A stretch of 6,993 bases of DNA. Origin: Elusimicrobiota bacterium (lineage in GTDB: Bacteria; Elusimicrobiota; Elusimicrobia; UBA1565; UBA9628). Each line of letters opens with the position of its first letter. Position 1 is the stretch's first letter. Location: positions 1 to 6,993 of the forward strand of contig JAQUNT010000116.1 of the NCBI GenBank assembly GCA_028717525.1, given 5' to 3'. Made by a program: the position numbers and the translations under genes. Of this stretch, positions 5,668 through 6,993 are shown piece by piece. The notes below the pieces were generated by a model. The model saw only the letters and a program-made list of their open reading frames with translations. It searched no databases and was not told the DNA's origin.

Positions 5668-6993
5668 TCAGAACAGCTCGGGCTGCCGGCCCTGGGGCCG
5701 CTTGCGCGCCGGGGCCCGGCTCTCCTCGATCCGGCGCAGCTCCGTCTCGATGTCCGCCACGAAGTCGGAGGGCGGCTGCTCCCAGGTCCGGCCGAAGAGG
5801 AAGCGCTTGCGGGCGTAGGACAGGAAGAGCCTGTCCTTGGCGCGGGTCATGGCCACGTAGAAGAGGCGGCGCTCCTCCTCACGGGAAGTCTCCGGGCCTC
5901 CCTCGCGCCGGTAGGGCAGCACGCCCTCCTCGCAGCCGGTCAGGAACACCACCGGGAACTCCAGGCCCTTGGCCCGGTGCGCGGTCATCAAGGTGATGCG
6001 CTCGCCCGGTGCGGCCGCCTCGCGGTCGCGGAAATGCTCCAGGTCCTCCGACTCGGGGACCTCCTGCCCGTCCTTTTTGGTCTTCTTGCCGTAGGTCACG
6101 TAGGGCAGTCCGGCGCGCTCCAGAGCCGTCTCGAAGAGCCGGGCCTGGGCGTTGAGGCGGTAAAGAATGCAGATGTCGGCCAGACTATAAGTCCGTTTTC
6201 CCTCGTCAGTCTGAGCCGCCCAGCCGGTGTCCACGGTGAACCGGCTGGCTCCGCCCAGCAGGCCCTCGATGCGGCGCGCGGTCATCTCCGCCTCCTGCCG
6301 GTCGCTTTGGTGCCCGGAGATCTCGATGGGCAGGCCGCGCTCCAGGCGCGCGCGCAGCTCCCGGGGCAGGCGCGGCCGGTTGCGCGCGATGACCTGCTTG
6401 GCCGCGTCCAGGATGACGGCCTGCGAGCGGTAGTTCTCGGTCAGGGGCAGGACCCGGCAGTCCGGATGGTCCGCCGCGAACTGCGCGAAGGGGTCGAAAG
6501 GGACCCCCGCGAAGCCGTAGATGGACTGGTCCGGGTCTCCGATGACGCAGAAGTCCTGGCCGGCCAGCCGCGCGGCGAAGCGGTACTGGGCCAGGCTGGT
6601 ATCCTGGAACTCGTCCATGAGCACGTGGCGGAAGCGCCCGCGCCAGCGCGCCAGGGCCGCGGGCCTGGTCTCGAAAAGGCGCAGGGCGTGGAGGAAAAGG
6701 TCGTCGAAGTCCAGCCGGCGCCGGCTTTCCAGGGACTTCTGGTAGAGCCGGGCCGCGGCGCTCTGCGGCCACTCCAGGCGCTGCTTGGCCGCGCGGAGCT
6801 CGTCGAGCAGGCCCGCGGCCTGGGAGCGCGGGACCACCCCGTCCAGGATGGAGGCGCGCTCGCCTTCGCCGAGCACCGCGGCTTCCGGGAATGGATAGGC
6901 CTCCTCGCGCAGGATGCGCAGGGCCGCGGCGTGGCAGGTCTCCACCCAGAGCGCGCGCAGGTCCGCCCCGGGCAGCAGGGCCGCGATGCGCCC
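5668..6993 (-). CDS. UvrD/Rep-type superfamily 1A DNA helicase, C-terminal part (5' end outside window)
   Basis: The frame is open from the right edge to a TGA at 5668-5670, giving 441 visible residues. A GTG at 6945 is internal, because in-frame sequence (ending ALW) continues the helicase match upstream of it. Visible motifs in order: Ib-like ETCHAAALRILR (18-29), II LMDEFQDT (125-132), III IGDPDQSIYGFAG (151-163), IV LTENYRS (184-190), the GLPYVTYG segment (295-302), V LMTAHRAKGLEF (335-346) and VI FYVAMTRAKDR (378-388). These are the ATPase and DNA-contact motifs of 3'-5' translocases in repair and replication restart. The Walker A motif would lie upstream. Only about 145 residues separate motifs IV and V, against roughly 270 in UvrD or PcrA, so subdomain 2B seems to be missing. 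The arginine usual after motif III's aromatic residue is Ala. The C-terminus is QPELF, a possible sliding-clamp peptide. It is therefore not called uvrD or pcrA. An N-terminal fusion partner beyond the edge is possible. Confidence 0.94.
   Translation of the reverse strand, partial: GRIAALLPGADLRALWVETCHAAALRILREEAYPFPEAAVLGEGERASILDGVVPRSQAAGLLDELRAAKQRLEWPQSAAARLYQKSLESRRRLDFDDLFLHALRLFETRPAALARWRGRFRHVLMDEFQDTSLAQYRFAARLAGQDFCVIGDPDQSIYGFAGVPFDPFAQFAADHPDCRVLPLTENYRSQAVILDAAKQVIARNRPRLPRELRARLERGLPIEISGHQSDRQEAEMTARRIEGLLGGASRFTVDTGWAAQTDEGKRTYSLADICILYRLNAQARLFETALERAGLPYVTYGKKTKKDGQEVPESEDLEHFRDREAAAPGERITLMTAHRAKGLEFPVVFLTGCEEGVLPYRREGGPETSREEERRLFYVAMTRAKDRLFLSYARKRFLFGRTWEQPPSDFVADIETELRRIEESRAPARKRPQGRQPELF

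Noticed and set aside
6943..6945. GTG as a start codon for the helicase
   Set aside because: In-frame sequence continues to the window edge, and helicase motifs before motif II, including Walker A, would still lie upstream. The gene is simply cut by the window.

Overview
The window is GC-rich bacterial DNA, roughly two-thirds GC by eye. It is almost entirely coding: six protein genes and no non-coding stretch longer than 57 bases. There are no RNA genes, mobile elements or CRISPR arrays. Two products have cleavable Sec-type signal peptides. The genes are packed, start codons usually follow good Shine-Dalgarno sequences, and GC-rich third positions leave long open antisense frames. This fits a GC-rich bacterium, probably with a Gram-negative type envelope. 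No gene here fixes the phylum; groups such as Elusimicrobiota, Deltaproteobacteria-like lineages or PVC bacteria are guesses only.

The left part (1-1669) reads on the plus strand. It holds the 3' part of a probable serine hydrolase of the beta-lactamase class C type, with its catalytic serine outside the window. A small secreted EF-hand protein with six calcium-binding loops follows 26 bases later and is probably co-transcribed. Both products are likely to work outside the cytoplasm.

The rest (1666-6993) reads on the minus strand as one tight run. In transcription order it is: a UvrD/Rep-type helicase (5' end outside the window), a small FMN nitroreductase 13 bases later, a 724-residue exported protein of unknown function 57 bases later, and a 23S rRNA m5C methyltransferase of the RlmI type 11 bases later. 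These four do not form an obvious pathway; the close spacing suggests shared transcription rather than shared function. The two convergent runs meet at a single CTAG, which supplies the stop codons of both terminal genes.

The most novel item is the 724-residue protein. It matches no family I recognise, but carries five degenerate copies of a unit of about 57-64 residues and ends in a glycine-zipper membrane hairpin with a lysine tail. Secondary points are the two triplets of EF-hand loops spaced exactly 24 residues apart, a helicase that seems to lack subdomain 2B and ends in a possible sliding-clamp peptide, and an RlmI-type enzyme with DPYK in place of the usual DPPK.
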